The translations under genes were made by a program, and so were the position numbers. Shown here piece by piece: positions 39,839 to 48,665 of a stretch of DNA of 56,234 bases. Position 1 is the stretch's first letter. Every line of letters starts with the position of its first letter. The notes under the pieces were generated by a model. That model ran no database searches and had not been told where the DNA came from. It saw nothing but the letters and a program-made list of their open reading frames with translations. Origin of the DNA: Clostridiales bacterium (GTDB taxonomy: Bacteria; Bacillota; Clostridia; Saccharofermentanales; Saccharofermentanaceae); the NCBI GenBank assembly GCA_017427465.1, contig JAFRST010000013.1, forward strand, positions 1 through 56,234, written 5' to 3'.

Positions 39839-41304
39839 ACGAATTCAGCATGAAGAATGTTCTTAAAAAGAATGTAATGGCATTAGCGCTCCTCGGGATC
39901 TATATATTATTTATAATTCTGGGATTCGTAATCAAGGGACAGAATATCCTCGCTCCGGCAATCGTTACTTCTCTTATCGAACGTAACGCTTACGTGTTCA
40001 TCTTAGGTGCCGGCATGCTCATGTGTATGCTCACCGGCGGTAACATCGACTTGTCAGTAGGTTCTATTGTTTGCTTTATCGGTTCAGTCGTCGGACTCTT
40101 CTCGGTAGAGAACAGGCTTTTAGACCAGTGGTTCGGTGTCTGGGAAGTACAGGAAATTAACGGCGAAGCCACAAGAGTACTTGTCGAGCACGCACAGCCT
40201 TTGAACACACCTCTTGCTATGCTTGTCGCATTGGGTGTCGGATTGCTTTACGGTGCGTTGTTAGGCTTCCTGATCGCTTATGTAAGAATACCTCCGTGGA
40301 TCGCTACACTTGCCGGTTATCTTGCATTCCGTGGCCTCGGCACACAGGTTCTCACAACGGCATCTGCTGATGCGGCTCTCACGGGTTTCCCGGATTCCTT
40401 GAAAAACATCTTCGGCGGCAGTGTTTTAGAGTACATTAGAGTTGGCGGAGAGAAAGTCTATTTAGATGTTCTGGGAATGAATATTCCTTGCGTTGTAGCC
40501 GGTATTCTCGCATCTGCTGCGGTAATTCTTCTTACGGTTACCTCACGCAAGAAAAAGATCTCTAAGGGCTACCAGGCTGATCCTAAAGGGTTCGTCATTC
40601 TTAAGTGCATTATCCTGACGGCTATCATTATGTTCTTTGCTGTCGAATTCTCATTCGAAGGCGGAATCCCGGTAGTAGTTCTCTGGATCGGCGGTGTACT
40701 CCTTATCTACGGCATCATCACAGAGAAGACGACGATCGGACGTCACTTCATGACAGTCGGCGGTAACGCGGAATCTGCCAGACTTTCCGGTATCAACAAC
40801 AGGCTCGTCATGTTCTTTGCTTACCTCAATATGGCAGTCCTGACTGTTATCGCAGCTATGATCGTAACCGTAAGAGCTTCAGCTGCAAACTCTTCAGCCG
40901 GTGAGGAATATGAGCTTGACGCGATCGCAGCTTGTATCGTCGGCGGTGTCTCCGCATACGGCGGTTCAGGTACGATCATCGGAATGGTCGTCGGCGCTAC
41001 CATGATCGGTGTCATCAACCAGGGCATGCAGATCATCGGTGTTGATCAGAACTGGATCAAGATCGTTAAGGGCTTGGTACTCCTAGCAGCAGTAGTCTTT
41101 GAGATCGTGTCCAAGCAGGGCAAGAATGCCAAGAAAGATGCCAAGCCGAAGAAGGCTAAGGCCAAGAAGGGCAAGAAGGGCGAAGCAGAAGCAGAGCCCG
41201 AGCAGCCTTCTGAAGAAGCTTCTGAGCTCGAGGCAACAGTCGTTTCCGAGGATACAGAAGCAGCTCCCGTACCCGATGCGGGATTAGCAACAAGCGAGAC
41301 ATAA
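39835..41304 (+). CDS. sugar ABC transporter permease 2 with long charged tail
   Basis: The 489-residue protein is a paralogue of permease 1: GAGMLMCMLTGGNIDLSVGSIV, GGNAESARLSGINNRLV and CIVGGVSAYGGSGTIIGM are in the same order. It has an extra segment (about 92-125, WEVQEINGEATRVLVE) and a 65-residue C-terminal tail, first Lys/Ala-rich and then Glu-rich (KKAKAKKGKKGEAEAEPEQP). Most XylH/GguB systems use one permease as a homodimer; two adjacent but different ones suggest a heterodimer. GGAGGTGC precedes the ATG, which overlaps the previous stop. Confidence 0.9.
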   Translation: MNEFSMKNVLKKNVMALALLGIYILFIILGFVIKGQNILAPAIVTSLIERNAYVFILGAGMLMCMLTGGNIDLSVGSIVCFIGSVVGLFSVENRLLDQWFGVWEVQEINGEATRVLVEHAQPLNTPLAMLVALGVGLLYGALLGFLIAYVRIPPWIATLAGYLAFRGLGTQVLTTASADAALTGFPDSLKNIFGGSVLEYIRVGGEKVYLDVLGMNIPCVVAGILASAAVILLTVTSRKKKISKGYQADPKGFVILKCIILTAIIMFFAVEFSFEGGIPVVVLWIGGVLLIYGIITEKTTIGRHFMTVGGNAESARLSGINNRLVMFFAYLNMAVLTVIAAMIVTVRASAANSSAGEEYELDAIAACIVGGVSAYGGSGTIIGMVVGATMIGVINQGMQIIGVDQNWIKIVKGLVLLAAVVFEIVSKQGKNAKKDAKPKKAKAKKGKKGEAEAEPEQPSEEASELEATVVSEDTEAAPVPDAGLATSET

Positions 41305-41367
41305 CAAAGCATTTTTCATAATACTGTTTTCCGGTCACCCGAATATCCGGAATGCACTTTACCTCCA

Positions 41368-41404
41368 GCCGCCGCGAGCCACCCTCTTGCGGCGGTTTCA
41401 TTTG
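41368..41404 (+). terminator. Rho-independent terminator of the sugar transporter operon
   Basis: CCGCCGC (41369-41375) pairs with GCGGCGG (41389-41395), followed by TTTCATTT. It separates the permease genes from the symporter gene. Confidence 0.75.
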
Positions 41405-41474
41405 CCCGGAAATCTTGCGGAATAAAAATGTATCTTTTATTATTTACGCGAAAATACTTCAAAGAGAGATATTC

Positions 41475-43013
41475 ATGGAACAATTCTTGGAAAACCTCAC
41501 AAACGTTAATGACCAGATCAATACTTTTGTCTGGGTCAAGATCGGCCTTATCCTCCTTATCGGAACGGGCATCCTTCTTACATTTGTTACCAGGGGCTTT
41601 CAGCTCACACATTTCAGACACTGGTGGAAAAAGACCGGTGGCGGAGTCTTCGATAAGACGAGCCACAATAAAAAAGAGAAGGGGAGCGTCTCGCAGTTCC
41701 AGGCACTTTGCACGGCACTGGCCGCAACCATCGGAACAGGGAACATCGCAGGCGTATCGGCTGCCATCTGTTTAGGCGGTCCCGGTGCTGTCTTCTGGAT
41801 GTGGATCGCCGCATTCTTCGGAATGATGACGAACTTCTCCGAAAACGTTCTGGGTATCTACTACAGAAGAAAGAACTCCGAGGGCGAATGGTCAGGCGGT
41901 GCCATGTACTATCTTCAGGACGGTCTGGGTTCTTACAAGGGCTGTAAGGTCATAGGCAGGATCCTTGCGATTCTTTTCTCATGCTTTGCTGCTCTTGCAT
42001 CGTTCGGAATCGGCAACCTGGGTCAGATCAACAAGATCACCCTTAATATGGAATCGGCATTCTTCTCTGAAAAAGCCCAGAAAATGACTGTTTTCGGAGG
42101 CATCAAAGCTATTCCTTTATTCATCGGATTAGGACTTATGATACTCGCAGGCATCATAATCATCGGCGGACTTAAGAGGATCGCTGCAGTTGCAGAGAAG
42201 GTCGTTCCCTTTATGGCTGTCGCTTACATCCTGGGCGCCCTGATCATTGTCTTTTTTAATGTCTCGGCTATTCCTTCAGCTTTCGGCGCTATCTTCAAGT
42301 TCGCGTTCGGCATCAAGGCCGTCGGAGGTGCTGCTGCAGGTATCGTCATCAGAGATGTTATCACACAGGGCTGCAAGAGAGGCGTGTTCTCCAATGAAGC
42401 TGGCCTCGGATCTTCGGTCATGGTTCACTCCAATTCCGACGTTAAGGAGCCCGTAAAGCAGGGCATGTGGGGTATCTTCGAAGTCTTCGCTGATACATTT
42501 GTCGTCTGCACCATGACGGCTCTGGTCGTCCTTACATCCGGCTTTATCGATCTTGATACGGGTCTGGTAAAGGAAGGTGTTGAAGACGCGACACTCGTAG
42601 CGAAGGCATTCAGCAATATCTTCGGCAAAGGCGGCGAAGCCTTTATCGCCATCGCGATCCTTCTGTTCGCTTTCACCACGGTCCTCGGCTGGTCGCACTA
42701 CGGAAGCAAGGCTGTCGAATACCTCTTCAACACTACGGTAGCAAAGGTCTACAAGATCATATTCGTTGTGCTGATCGTCACGGGAGCGCTCATGGAAAGT
42801 TCTCTTGCATGGGACATCTCCGATACCTTCAATGGCTTCATGATGATCCCGAACCTGATCGGCGTCATCGCGCTCTTCCCGCTCGTCAAAAAGATCACCG
42901 ACAACTACGTCGCCCGCAAGATCAAGGGCAAAAAGGACGTAAAGCCTATGCTGTCTTTTGACGAGAAGATCCAGAAGGAGCATGAGGAGTTGGTAGAGCA
43001 GGGCGCAGAGTAA
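41475..43013 (+). CDS. alanine/glycine:cation symporter (AGCS family)
   Basis: The start is the ATG at 41475; earlier codons in frame overlap the terminator. The 512-residue protein has about ten membrane segments and the AGCS signature elements: TRGFQLTHFRHWW, FQALCTALAATIGTGNIAGVSAAI (the sodium and substrate site), GGPGAVFWMWIAAFFGM, SEWSGGAMYYL-type loop and GVFSNEAGLGSSVMVH. It imports alanine or glycine with sodium or protons. AAAGAGAG lies before the ATG. It stands alone between two terminators and so should be a single-gene transcript. Confidence 0.9.
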   Translation: MEQFLENLTNVNDQINTFVWVKIGLILLIGTGILLTFVTRGFQLTHFRHWWKKTGGGVFDKTSHNKKEKGSVSQFQALCTALAATIGTGNIAGVSAAICLGGPGAVFWMWIAAFFGMMTNFSENVLGIYYRRKNSEGEWSGGAMYYLQDGLGSYKGCKVIGRILAILFSCFAALASFGIGNLGQINKITLNMESAFFSEKAQKMTVFGGIKAIPLFIGLGLMILAGIIIIGGLKRIAAVAEKVVPFMAVAYILGALIIVFFNVSAIPSAFGAIFKFAFGIKAVGGAAAGIVIRDVITQGCKRGVFSNEAGLGSSVMVHSNSDVKEPVKQGMWGIFEVFADTFVVCTMTALVVLTSGFIDLDTGLVKEGVEDATLVAKAFSNIFGKGGEAFIAIAILLFAFTTVLGWSHYGSKAVEYLFNTTVAKVYKIIFVVLIVTGALMESSLAWDISDTFNGFMMIPNLIGVIALFPLVKKITDNYVARKIKGKKDVKPMLSFDEKIQKEHEELVEQGAE

Positions 43014-43050
43014 GGATTAGTGGACTCAAAGGATCCCGTGCAGGACCAAT

Positions 43051-43084
43051 GTGCCGCTAAATGTACCGCGCAGCGGCACTTTTG
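43051..43084 (+). terminator. Rho-independent terminator after the symporter gene
   Basis: GTGCCGCT (43051-43058) pairs with AGCGGCAC (43072-43079), followed by TTTTGC. The rest of 43085-43276 is leader sequence with TATAAT at 43193-43198, a likely -10 for the MoxR operon, about 80 bases before its ATG; no good -35 is seen. Confidence 0.75.
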
Positions 43085-43276
43085 CTGCAACATTTGCCCT
43101 ATAAAACCTGTATTTATGACAGGAAACGTCAATTATGGCGCTATTTTGACGCTATTCTTACAAAGTTCATAAACAAAATGCGCCTGAAATAGTATAATAA
43201 CGAAGTCAATTTATTTTTAGGGTTAGCAAAAACGCGTGGAAAAAGCGCGAAAATGCCCGGAGAATGAGAGGTTTTT

Positions 43277-44272
43277 ATGGCTGAACAACTCGTAATGAAC
43301 ATCAATGTTGATGAGCTGGCAAGAGCCGGCGCGATCGTCAACAAAATCAGGACTTACTACAACTCCAAGATCGTAGGTCAGGCGCAGCTCGGTGTATCGC
43401 TTCTGGTATCCATGATCGCCAACGGACACATCTTGCTCGAATCTGTTCCGGGTCTTGCGAAGACTACTGCTGCTAAGGTTATGACCGAAGCTGTAGGCGG
43501 TGTTTTCTCGAGAGTTCAGTGTACACCGGACCTTCTGCCTTCCGACATCATCGGTACGCAGACATTTAATATGACTAATAATACTTTCGAGACAAAGATC
43601 GGACCGGTCTACGCGAACTTCCTTCTCCTCGACGAGATCAACCGTTCGTCCGCGAAGACACAGTCCGCGATGCTCGAGGCCATGCAGGAGAGATCCATCA
43701 GTATCGGAGGCCAGACATACAAGCTTCCGCCCGTATTCATCGTTATCGCTACACAGAACCCTATCGAGCAGGAAGGAACTTACGAGCTTTCAGAGGCTCA
43801 GCAGGACAGATTCCTGCTCAAGGAGATCATCACATATCCTAACGTTAATGAGGAAGTCGAGATCTTAAACAGAATCGAGGCTGACGTTTTCACGGCTTCA
43901 GGCGCAGTCGCAACGATCGAGGACATCGAGTTCTTACAGGATCTTTGCAAGAAGGTTTACATCTCACCTGCGATCAAGAAGTACATCGTAGACATCGTCC
44001 AGGCTACACGTGATCCTTCCAAGTTCATCTCTCCCAACCTCGCAAACTATATTGCTATGGGTTCTTCCACCCGTGCGGCTATCGCATTCATGGAAGTTGC
44101 AAAGGCTGTTGCTCTTATCCAGGGCAGAGCTTACGTTACACCTGATGACGTTAAGGCAATGAGACACGAAGTTATGCGTCACAGGATCATGCTCAACTTC
44201 GCTGCCATCGCAGACGGCGTTAAGGAAGAGACCATCATTGATGCAATTGTCGGAGCAATCGTTACTCCATGA
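43277..44272 (+). CDS. MoxR-family AAA+ ATPase
   Basis: The 331-residue protein has the MoxR AAA+ motifs: Walker A in SVPGLAKTTAAKV (usually GxPGxxKT), FSRVQCTPDLLPSDIIG, Walker B LLLDEINRSSAKTQSAMLEAM and the sensor VIATQNPIEQEGTYELSEAQQDRF. These ATPases act as chaperones that mature vWA partners and protein complexes. It heads a MoxR-DUF58-vWA operon and overlaps the DUF58 gene by four bases. GAGAGG lies before the ATG. Confidence 0.95.
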   Translation: MAEQLVMNINVDELARAGAIVNKIRTYYNSKIVGQAQLGVSLLVSMIANGHILLESVPGLAKTTAAKVMTEAVGGVFSRVQCTPDLLPSDIIGTQTFNMTNNTFETKIGPVYANFLLLDEINRSSAKTQSAMLEAMQERSISIGGQTYKLPPVFIVIATQNPIEQEGTYELSEAQQDRFLLKEIITYPNVNEEVEILNRIEADVFTASGAVATIEDIEFLQDLCKKVYISPAIKKYIVDIVQATRDPSKFISPNLANYIAMGSSTRAAIAFMEVAKAVALIQGRAYVTPDDVKAMRHEVMRHRIMLNFAAIADGVKEETIIDAIVGAIVTP

Positions 44273-45150
44273 ACTTAGACTACGTCTCAAAGATCAAGTT
44301 CGGGCTTAAGCGTTATAAGACGATAGCTACGGACAAAGCTACGAGCAGAGTTCTCGACGGTTCGTACAATTCCATTTATAAGGGAAGAAGTATGAATTTC
44401 GATGAGCTCCGTGAGTACGTGCCCGGAGACGATATCAAGGATATCGACTGGAAAGCTACGTCCAGAAGCCAGAAGGTGCTTATCAGGCAGTACATTGCCG
44501 AGAAGAGGCACAATATCATGCTGGTCATGGATGCCAACCGCAGAATGCTCGCTGAGACTAAGGCCGGTGAGGAGAAGGGCGAGGTCGCTCTTATGGCCGG
44601 CGGAACGCTCGGTTACATGGTCACGGACAATGGCGACTATGTCAGCGGACTTTACTATAACAATGACAAGATGGAGAGAAGCCCTTTTAAGACAGGTTTC
44701 CTCAATCTTGAATTCCTTCTCGAAGGATATGCCAAGTGCCTCAATCCCAAGAACAAGTCGGAGCTCAACGGTATCCTCAAGTACATCATGCTCAACATCA
44801 AGAGGCGCATGATCGTCATCATCGTTACCGACATTGAAGGCATCACCAAACTCGACAGCAGTCTTTTAAGCCAGATCACAATGGTCCATGATGTGCTCGT
44901 AATGTGCGTCAGCGACTCTGATATCTACGGCAAGAAAGTATACAGCGTTGAGGGCTTGGAGTATCTGCCCGCGTTCATCACGCAGAGCAAGTCTTTGCAG
45001 AAAGAGCAGCAGAAGATCCAGGCTAAGATGGAGAAGGAAGCAACGATCAAGCTCAACAGACACGGTATCCCGTGGGTCATGGTAGACTCGGAGGTCAGGG
45101 TCGACGGCAAGATCGCAGAATTATTGGAGAAGAATAAGGTCGTTAATTAA
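44269..45150 (+). CDS. DUF58 domain protein
   Basis: The 293-residue protein shows the DUF58 segment YKGRSMNFDELREYVPGDDIKDIDWKATSR at about 38-67 (conserved R-x-Y-x-x-G-D-x-x-x-x-I-D-W), followed by a vWA-like fold with LVMDANRRM, usually read as a degenerate metal site. It is soluble. DUF58 proteins are always partners of MoxR ATPases, in complexes of unknown output. The start overlaps the moxR stop. The next gene begins 6 bases after its stop. Confidence 0.9.
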   Translation: MNLDYVSKIKFGLKRYKTIATDKATSRVLDGSYNSIYKGRSMNFDELREYVPGDDIKDIDWKATSRSQKVLIRQYIAEKRHNIMLVMDANRRMLAETKAGEEKGEVALMAGGTLGYMVTDNGDYVSGLYYNNDKMERSPFKTGFLNLEFLLEGYAKCLNPKNKSELNGILKYIMLNIKRRMIVIIVTDIEGITKLDSSLLSQITMVHDVLVMCVSDSDIYGKKVYSVEGLEYLPAFITQSKSLQKEQQKIQAKMEKEATIKLNRHGIPWVMVDSEVRVDGKIAELLEKNKVVN

Positions 45151-45155
45151 TCTAT

Positions 45156-45638
45156 ATGGATATAACTGTAAAGTTCAGACAGCTTTTCGATTATTCCAAG
45201 CTCCCGATACTCATCGTGGGTGCGGTTCTTGCCGCGCTTACTATCGCCATCGTAGCGATGTACGTTAAGAGTCTCTGGGTAAAGAAGAAAAAGGTCGAAA
45301 AGCCCTATGAAGAGCCTGAATTTGTGGCTCCTGATCTGGGCAAGCTCAAGGTCACATATCTTGCGCAGTTAGATCAGATCGAAGCTAAGTTTAATCAGGA
45401 TCCGACACAGATCAGACCTGCTTACGAGGGCATGAGCCGTGTCGTCAGAGAATTTGTTTACAAGGCAACAGGTACTGAGGTTGATAAGTTCACACTGCAC
45501 GAGATCAGCCAGACCAAGTTCCAGGGCCTTGCTAAACTTGTAGGAGAATATTACCAGCCTGAGTTCGACCAGATCTCAGAAGGTGACGTAAGAGATTCGT
45601 TGATGAAGTCAAGGAGATTGATGTCAGAATGGAACTGA
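45156..45638 (+). CDS. small membrane protein of the MoxR/vWA operon
   Basis: The 160-residue protein has one membrane segment (about 16-37), a basic patch (KKKKVEK), and a helical cytoplasmic C-terminal domain containing YEGMSRVVREFVYKATGTEVDKFTLHEI. In other MoxR operons a DUF4381-like protein of this size holds this place; the resemblance in layout is clear, but I could not match the sequence. It may link the vWA proteins to the ATPase. Its gene overlaps the next by 10 bases. Start ATG 45156 has a weak ribosome binding site. Confidence 0.65.
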   Translation: MDITVKFRQLFDYSKLPILIVGAVLAALTIAIVAMYVKSLWVKKKKVEKPYEEPEFVAPDLGKLKVTYLAQLDQIEAKFNQDPTQIRPAYEGMSRVVREFVYKATGTEVDKFTLHEISQTKFQGLAKLVGEYYQPEFDQISEGDVRDSLMKSRRLMSEWN

Positions 45639-46663
45639 AATACCCTCTAGCGTTATATATTTGTGCTGGTGTGGCTGCTTTATTCGTAATCGCCGCGTTC
45701 ATCACGATCAGGATCAGACGCAAGTATAAGGGCGGCAAGAAGGCTTTTCTGCCCGAGTATTTGAAGAAGCTCTCGATGTACAAGACCAGAGTAGTCTGGT
45801 ACACGATCCTCAAGTATGTGCTGATCATCCTCATCATCACCAGCATCCTTCTTGCGGGATTCCTCATGTCGAGACCTTACAAGACAGAGTCCAAGGAACT
45901 CGCGAACTACAACAGAGACATCCTTCTTTGCATGGATATTTCGACGACATGCGATAACCTTAATGCCGTCCTCATCGACAAGCTCGAAGACATGGTAAGA
46001 GAGCTCAACGGCGAGAAGTTCGGCATCGTTATCTTCAACACGTCGCCGGTCCTTCTGGTGCCTCTGACCAATGACTATACCTACGTTATCGAGATCCTCG
46101 AGAAGATAAAAGAAGCCCTCGAGATGCGTATCGACTACTATAACGGCAAAATCATATTCTCGGATAAGTTATATGAGCTCGATGCCTTCATCAGTAACGG
46201 TACCTTGATCGATGCTGAGACGAGAGGCTCCTCGCTCATCGGCGACGGCCTGGCTGCCGCGTCACTGGACTTCTACGATATCGAGGAGAATCCCGACCGT
46301 ACGAGATGCATTATCTTCTCAACGGATAACGATCTGTACGGCGAGCCTTATATCACGCTTCCCGAGGCAGGAGATATGTGCTCGGCTAGGAACATACTTG
46401 TCTACGGTATCGGCACCGAGGAAATGCGCGATATAGACAGGAAAGAGATGAAGGAAACCGTCGAGGGTACCGGCGGACAGTTCTTCTATGGTGAAGACCC
46501 CAAGGTCGTAGAAGGAATCGTAGGCGAGATCAGGAAATCCCTTGCCACGATCGACGAGACGCAGTACGAGATAGTCGAGACCGAGCTTCCGGAGACCCCG
46601 TTCATGATCCTGCTCTTCTCTATCAGTATGATGTTGCTTTTGGCATTTATTTTGAAGGTGTAA
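45629..46663 (+). CDS. vWA membrane protein, BatA-like
   Basis: The 344-residue protein has two N-terminal membrane segments (8-28, 60-80), a vWA domain and a C-terminal membrane segment (about 322-343). The metal-ion site is LLCMDISTTCDN, with D103, S105 and T107 (D-x-S-x-T). The domain contains IIFSTDNDLYGEPY in place of the usual T-D-G second site. BatA-like proteins present the vWA domain outside the membrane. It is followed by a second vWA gene after a 6-base gap. Confidence 0.85.
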   Translation: MELKYPLALYICAGVAALFVIAAFITIRIRRKYKGGKKAFLPEYLKKLSMYKTRVVWYTILKYVLIILIITSILLAGFLMSRPYKTESKELANYNRDILLCMDISTTCDNLNAVLIDKLEDMVRELNGEKFGIVIFNTSPVLLVPLTNDYTYVIEILEKIKEALEMRIDYYNGKIIFSDKLYELDAFISNGTLIDAETRGSSLIGDGLAAASLDFYDIEENPDRTRCIIFSTDNDLYGEPYITLPEAGDMCSARNILVYGIGTEEMRDIDRKEMKETVEGTGGQFFYGEDPKVVEGIVGEIRKSLATIDETQYEIVETELPETPFMILLFSISMMLLLAFILKV

Positions 46664-46669
46664 TCAGAT

Positions 46670-47623
46670 ATGGATAAATTAACTTTTAACCCTATTTTAC
46701 CGATCTGGTTCATGGTCATACTGTGCCTTGGTCTTTTGGCTATTAAGCGAAAAGGCATCATCCCCTATGTCCGTCAGATCCTCATAGTAATACTTCTTTT
46801 CGTGATCAACTTAAGACCGATGGTCATTTCTGACCAGGTCAAAGTCGTAAGACAGAAGCTCAACTGCTACTGCGTCATCGTTGTCGACGATACTCTCTCC
46901 ATGATGGCTGAAGACCACGCCGGCTATGACACGCGTATGAGCGGAGCTAAGGCTGATATCGAATACATCACAAAGCAGCTCGCGGGCGCTAAGTTCTGCC
47001 TCATTGACTTCAACAACGACGTCAATCTCCTGGCACCTTACACCGACGACCATCACTACATCCAGAACGCTGTTGAAGCGATCAAGCCTCTCGAGGACTA
47101 TCACGCAACAGGCACGAACATCAACGTCTCGAAAAAACTTCTGGGCCAGATGATCGATGACGCTGCCATGATCGGCGACGGCCACATCGTCGTATTCTTC
47201 ATAACCGATGGTGAGAATACCGACAACCACGAGCTCGATTCGTTCAAGGAGATCTCCTCCAACATCGAAGGCGGTGCAGTAATGGGTTACGGCACGAGCA
47301 AGGGCGGCCAGATGCACTACTACGACGAGCTCTCCGAAGAGTGGGTCCTCGTAGAAGACAAGAGATCCTTCCCTTACGAGCCTGCCGTCTCAAAGATCGA
47401 CGAGGATAACTTAAAGCAGCTGTCGAGCGATCTCGGTCTCGATTACATCCATATGGAAGATCCGGAAGACCTGGATCCCGTCATCGAAGAGATCCTGGAT
47501 CTTCTCGATAAAGACACGGAAGAAACAACGGAATACGGCTATATCGACACATACTACTGGTTCGTAATTCCGCTCGCAGCATTGGTCGCTTATGAATTCA
47601 TAAGCGTTAAGAGGAGGGCATAA
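46670..47623 (+). CDS. vWA membrane protein, BatB-like
   Basis: The 317-residue protein has two N-terminal hydrophobic stretches (10-26, 36-48), a vWA domain and a C-terminal membrane segment. Its metal site is VVDDTLSMM with D73, T75, S77 (D-x-T-x-S), and a complete [14 protein letters not shown] second site. It also has [14 protein letters not shown], a threonine for the third contact. It should form a complex with the BatA-like protein. The next gene starts 2 bases beyond its stop. Confidence 0.85.
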   Translation: MDKLTFNPILPIWFMVILCLGLLAIKRKGIIPYVRQILIVILLFVINLRPMVISDQVKVVRQKLNCYCVIVVDDTLSMMAEDHAGYDTRMSGAKADIEYITKQLAGAKFCLIDFNNDVNLLAPYTDDHHYIQNAVEAIKPLEDYHATGTNINVSKKLLGQMIDDAAMIGDGHIVVFFITDGENTDNHELDSFKEISSNIEGGAVMGYGTSKGGQMHYYDELSEEWVLVEDKRSFPYEPAVSKIDEDNLKQLSSDLGLDYIHMEDPEDLDPVIEEILDLLDKDTEETTEYGYIDTYYWFVIPLAALVAYEFISVKRRA

Positions 47624-47625
47624 GC

Positions 47626-48621
47626 ATGGTAAAAAAGATAGCAATTGCGGTCTGGATCATCACGGCCTTCTTCTTCGGCATACTCCTGGTAAACTATGTC
47701 GCAAATAAGAATCTCATAAAGAAATATGGACAGGGCATCTACCAGCAGAACGAGTTCGGTGCCTTAGGCTTCACACAGCCCTACATCGACGACTACAACA
47801 GAGGTAACGTCTACTTCCAGCTCGGCGCTTATCAGGAAGCCAAGGAAGAATACCACAAGGCCCTGAGCAAGAATCCTGACGATCCGTACGACTGCAAGAT
47901 CAGAGTCAACTACGCTCTGACTTACGTCCTGCCCATCGAGATCGACAAGCTTACTGATTCTACCTACAAGTCCGCATTGAATGACATTGAAGAGGCTAAG
48001 AAGATCCTTCTCGAAAAGGGCTGCGCCACAGAAGAAGACGGCGGTCACTACTACGCAGCGCAGAAGCTCTATAACGAGCTCAACCAGATGGAGCAGGAGA
48101 TCAAGGATAAGTTCGAACCGCCGGAAAATCCGACGCCGACACCGACTCCTACTCCTACGCCTGAAGGCAGCCCTAAGCCTGAGGACAACAAGAACCCGTC
48201 TCCTACGCCTTCTCCTACACCCACACCTGAGGGCTCCGAGACACCTACGCCTACACCTTCCGGCGGATCTGAGACTCCTACCCCGACACCTACACCGGGC
48301 GGCGGATCTGAGACTCCTACACCCACACCGGGCGGTGATTCAGGCACACCGACACCTACGCCTACACCTGGCGGAGACTCGGGTACACCTACCCCTACAC
48401 CTGGCGGAGACTCCGGTACACCTACGCCTACACCGGGCGGTCAGGGAACAGGAACACCTACACCTACACCGGGCGGCGACGGCCAGGGTACTCCTACGCC
48501 TACCCAGACTCCTGAGGAGCGTATCAGGGAGATCCAGGACAGAGCCAACCGTGAGCGTTACGGCAGCGGCGGCTTAGGCGGTGACGACGACTGGAATTTC
48601 GGTAACTCCGCAAGCTGGTAA
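47626..48621 (+). CDS. BatC-like TPR protein with Pro/Thr-rich tail
   Basis: The 331-residue protein has an N-terminal membrane segment (5-25), a TPR-like region (about 45-85, [23 protein letters not shown]), an acidic helical part, and then about 120 residues of Pro/Thr/Gly repeat ([20 protein letters not shown]) before a C-terminal [20 protein letters not shown]. The repeat resembles wall-spanning or glycosylated linkers. BatC proteins link vWA partners; the tail is an addition. GAGGAGG precedes the ATG. Confidence 0.8.
   Translation: MVKKIAIAVWIITAFFFGILLVNYVANKNLIKKYGQGIYQQNEFGALGFTQPYIDDYNRGNVYFQLGAYQEAKEEYHKALSKNPDDPYDCKIRVNYALTYVLPIEIDKLTDSTYKSALNDIEEAKKILLEKGCATEEDGGHYYAAQKLYNELNQMEQEIKDKFEPPENPTPTPTPTPTPEGSPKPEDNKNPSPTPSPTPTPEGSETPTPTPSGGSETPTPTPTPGGGSETPTPTPGGDSGTPTPTPTPGGDSGTPTPTPGGDSGTPTPTPGGQGTGTPTPTPGGDGQGTPTPTQTPEERIREIQDRANRERYGSGGLGGDDDWNFGNSASW
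48130..48510 (+). repeat. Pro/Thr codon repeat
   Basis: A run of CC(T/G)ACA/ACGCC units, broken by GGCGG(A/T), encodes Pro-Thr-rich repeats with inserted Gly-Gly-(Ser/Asp) breaks. Copy number could vary by slippage, but the codons vary (ACA, ACG, ACC, ACT), which suggests that the peptide, not the DNA, is kept. Confidence 0.75.
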
Positions 48622-48665
48622 AGATTCCGGGGATAAGTGCCGGCAAGAATCCTTCTTAGGAGATA

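Noticed and set aside
43277..48621. MoxR-vWA genes as a ternary phage-defence system
   Set aside because: The gene content matches the widespread envelope-type Bat operon; there is no nuclease or other effector and no neighbouring defence gene.
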